Positions 14,288 through 14,396 of a DNA stretch of 14,396 bases are shown one piece after another. This DNA comes from JAKFWF01 sp031401535 (GTDB taxonomy: Bacteria > Pseudomonadota > Alphaproteobacteria > Rhizobiales > Hyphomicrobiaceae), in the NCBI GenBank assembly GCA_031401535.1, contig JANNRP010000495.1, positions 1 to 14,396 on the forward strand, written 5' to 3'. The notes beneath the pieces are model-generated. The model searched no databases. It was not told where the DNA came from and saw nothing but the letters and a program-made list of their open reading frames with translations. Each line of letters begins with the position of its first letter. Within the stretch, counting starts at the first letter, position 1. The translations under genes and the position numbers were made by a program.

Positions 14288-14396
14288 GTCCCTGCACCCC
14301 GATCGAGCAATCCATCTCGATGGCGGAACAGTCTCTCGGGGACGGTGGGTGGTCGGGCCGGACTTCTTGCTTTAAGGCGGGGAGGCACGGCTCTAC

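Larger units (their letters stand above)
14097..14396. other. Non-coding stretch after tRNA-Asn
   Basis: This 300-base stretch runs to the window end and has no credible gene. The first about 100 bases are markedly richer in A/T than the rest of the window. They hold three TTTGGCACA copies. The later part is G/C-rich with a pair of 22-base direct repeats and a short ATCGAG/CTCGAT inverted repeat (about 14301-14320). A minus-strand frame across it merely translates the repeats. Confidence 0.6.

Noticed and set aside
14122..14388. An 88-codon minus-strand frame after tRNA-Asn.
   Set aside because: Its apparent peptide repeats (PWRNG twice, MCQ twice) just translate the DNA direct repeats.

Overview
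The window reads as ordinary chromosome of an alphaproteobacterium. Rhodospirillales, possibly Acetobacteraceae, is my best guess. It rests on the mreB-mreC-mreD-PBP2-rodA operon, an Omp25/31-like porin-family barrel, the style of the Nudix protein and moderately high GC. This is inference from protein character, not a database match.

Layout. Positions 1-5800 are all on the minus strand: tRNA-Lys(CTT), then (in transcription order from 5800 down) mreB, mreC, mreD, mrdA (PBP2) and rodA. This is the complete rod-shape elongasome operon, with very short or overlapping junctions. A leuA gene (7616-6024, minus) lies upstream, separated from mreB by a convincing intrinsic terminator (5962-5988). 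leuA has a 316-base leader with a strong 50-base hairpin. Further upstream on the same strand are a PhzF-family isomerase-like protein and a Nudix hydrolase. The Nudix gene is divergent from an outer-membrane beta-barrel gene (9835-10572, plus), and an inverted repeat lies between them.

Positions 10573-11336 (764 bases) hold no recognisable gene. The stretch 10931-11268 is packed with seven successive hairpins, two of them very strong (13 bp perfect; about 25 bp). It is the best candidate here for an undescribed structured RNA or leader. Next comes a small secreted Ala/Pro/Lys-rich protein (11337-11837, plus) with a textbook terminator. A two-gene GDP-L-fucose pathway follows on the minus strand: gmd (13907-12846) then fcl (12849-11902), coupled by an ATGA overlap. 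tRNA-Asn(GTT) (14022-14096, plus) follows. Just 3' of it, three copies of TTTGGCACA lie within 30 bases, and a pair of 22-base direct repeats lies further on. This looks like the edge of an integrated element or an integrase attachment region, but the window ends before any integrase gene.

How the genes work together. The mre/mrd operon makes the cytoskeletal scaffold (MreB), its membrane partners (MreC, MreD), and the transpeptidase (PBP2) and glycosyltransferase (RodA) that elongate the side wall. LeuA commits 2-oxoisovalerate to leucine. Gmd plus Fcl convert GDP-mannose to GDP-L-fucose for surface polysaccharide, but no glycosyltransferase lies in the window. The barrel protein and the Ala/Pro-rich protein are both exported envelope proteins. 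I see no CRISPR array, no intact insertion sequence and no defence gene.
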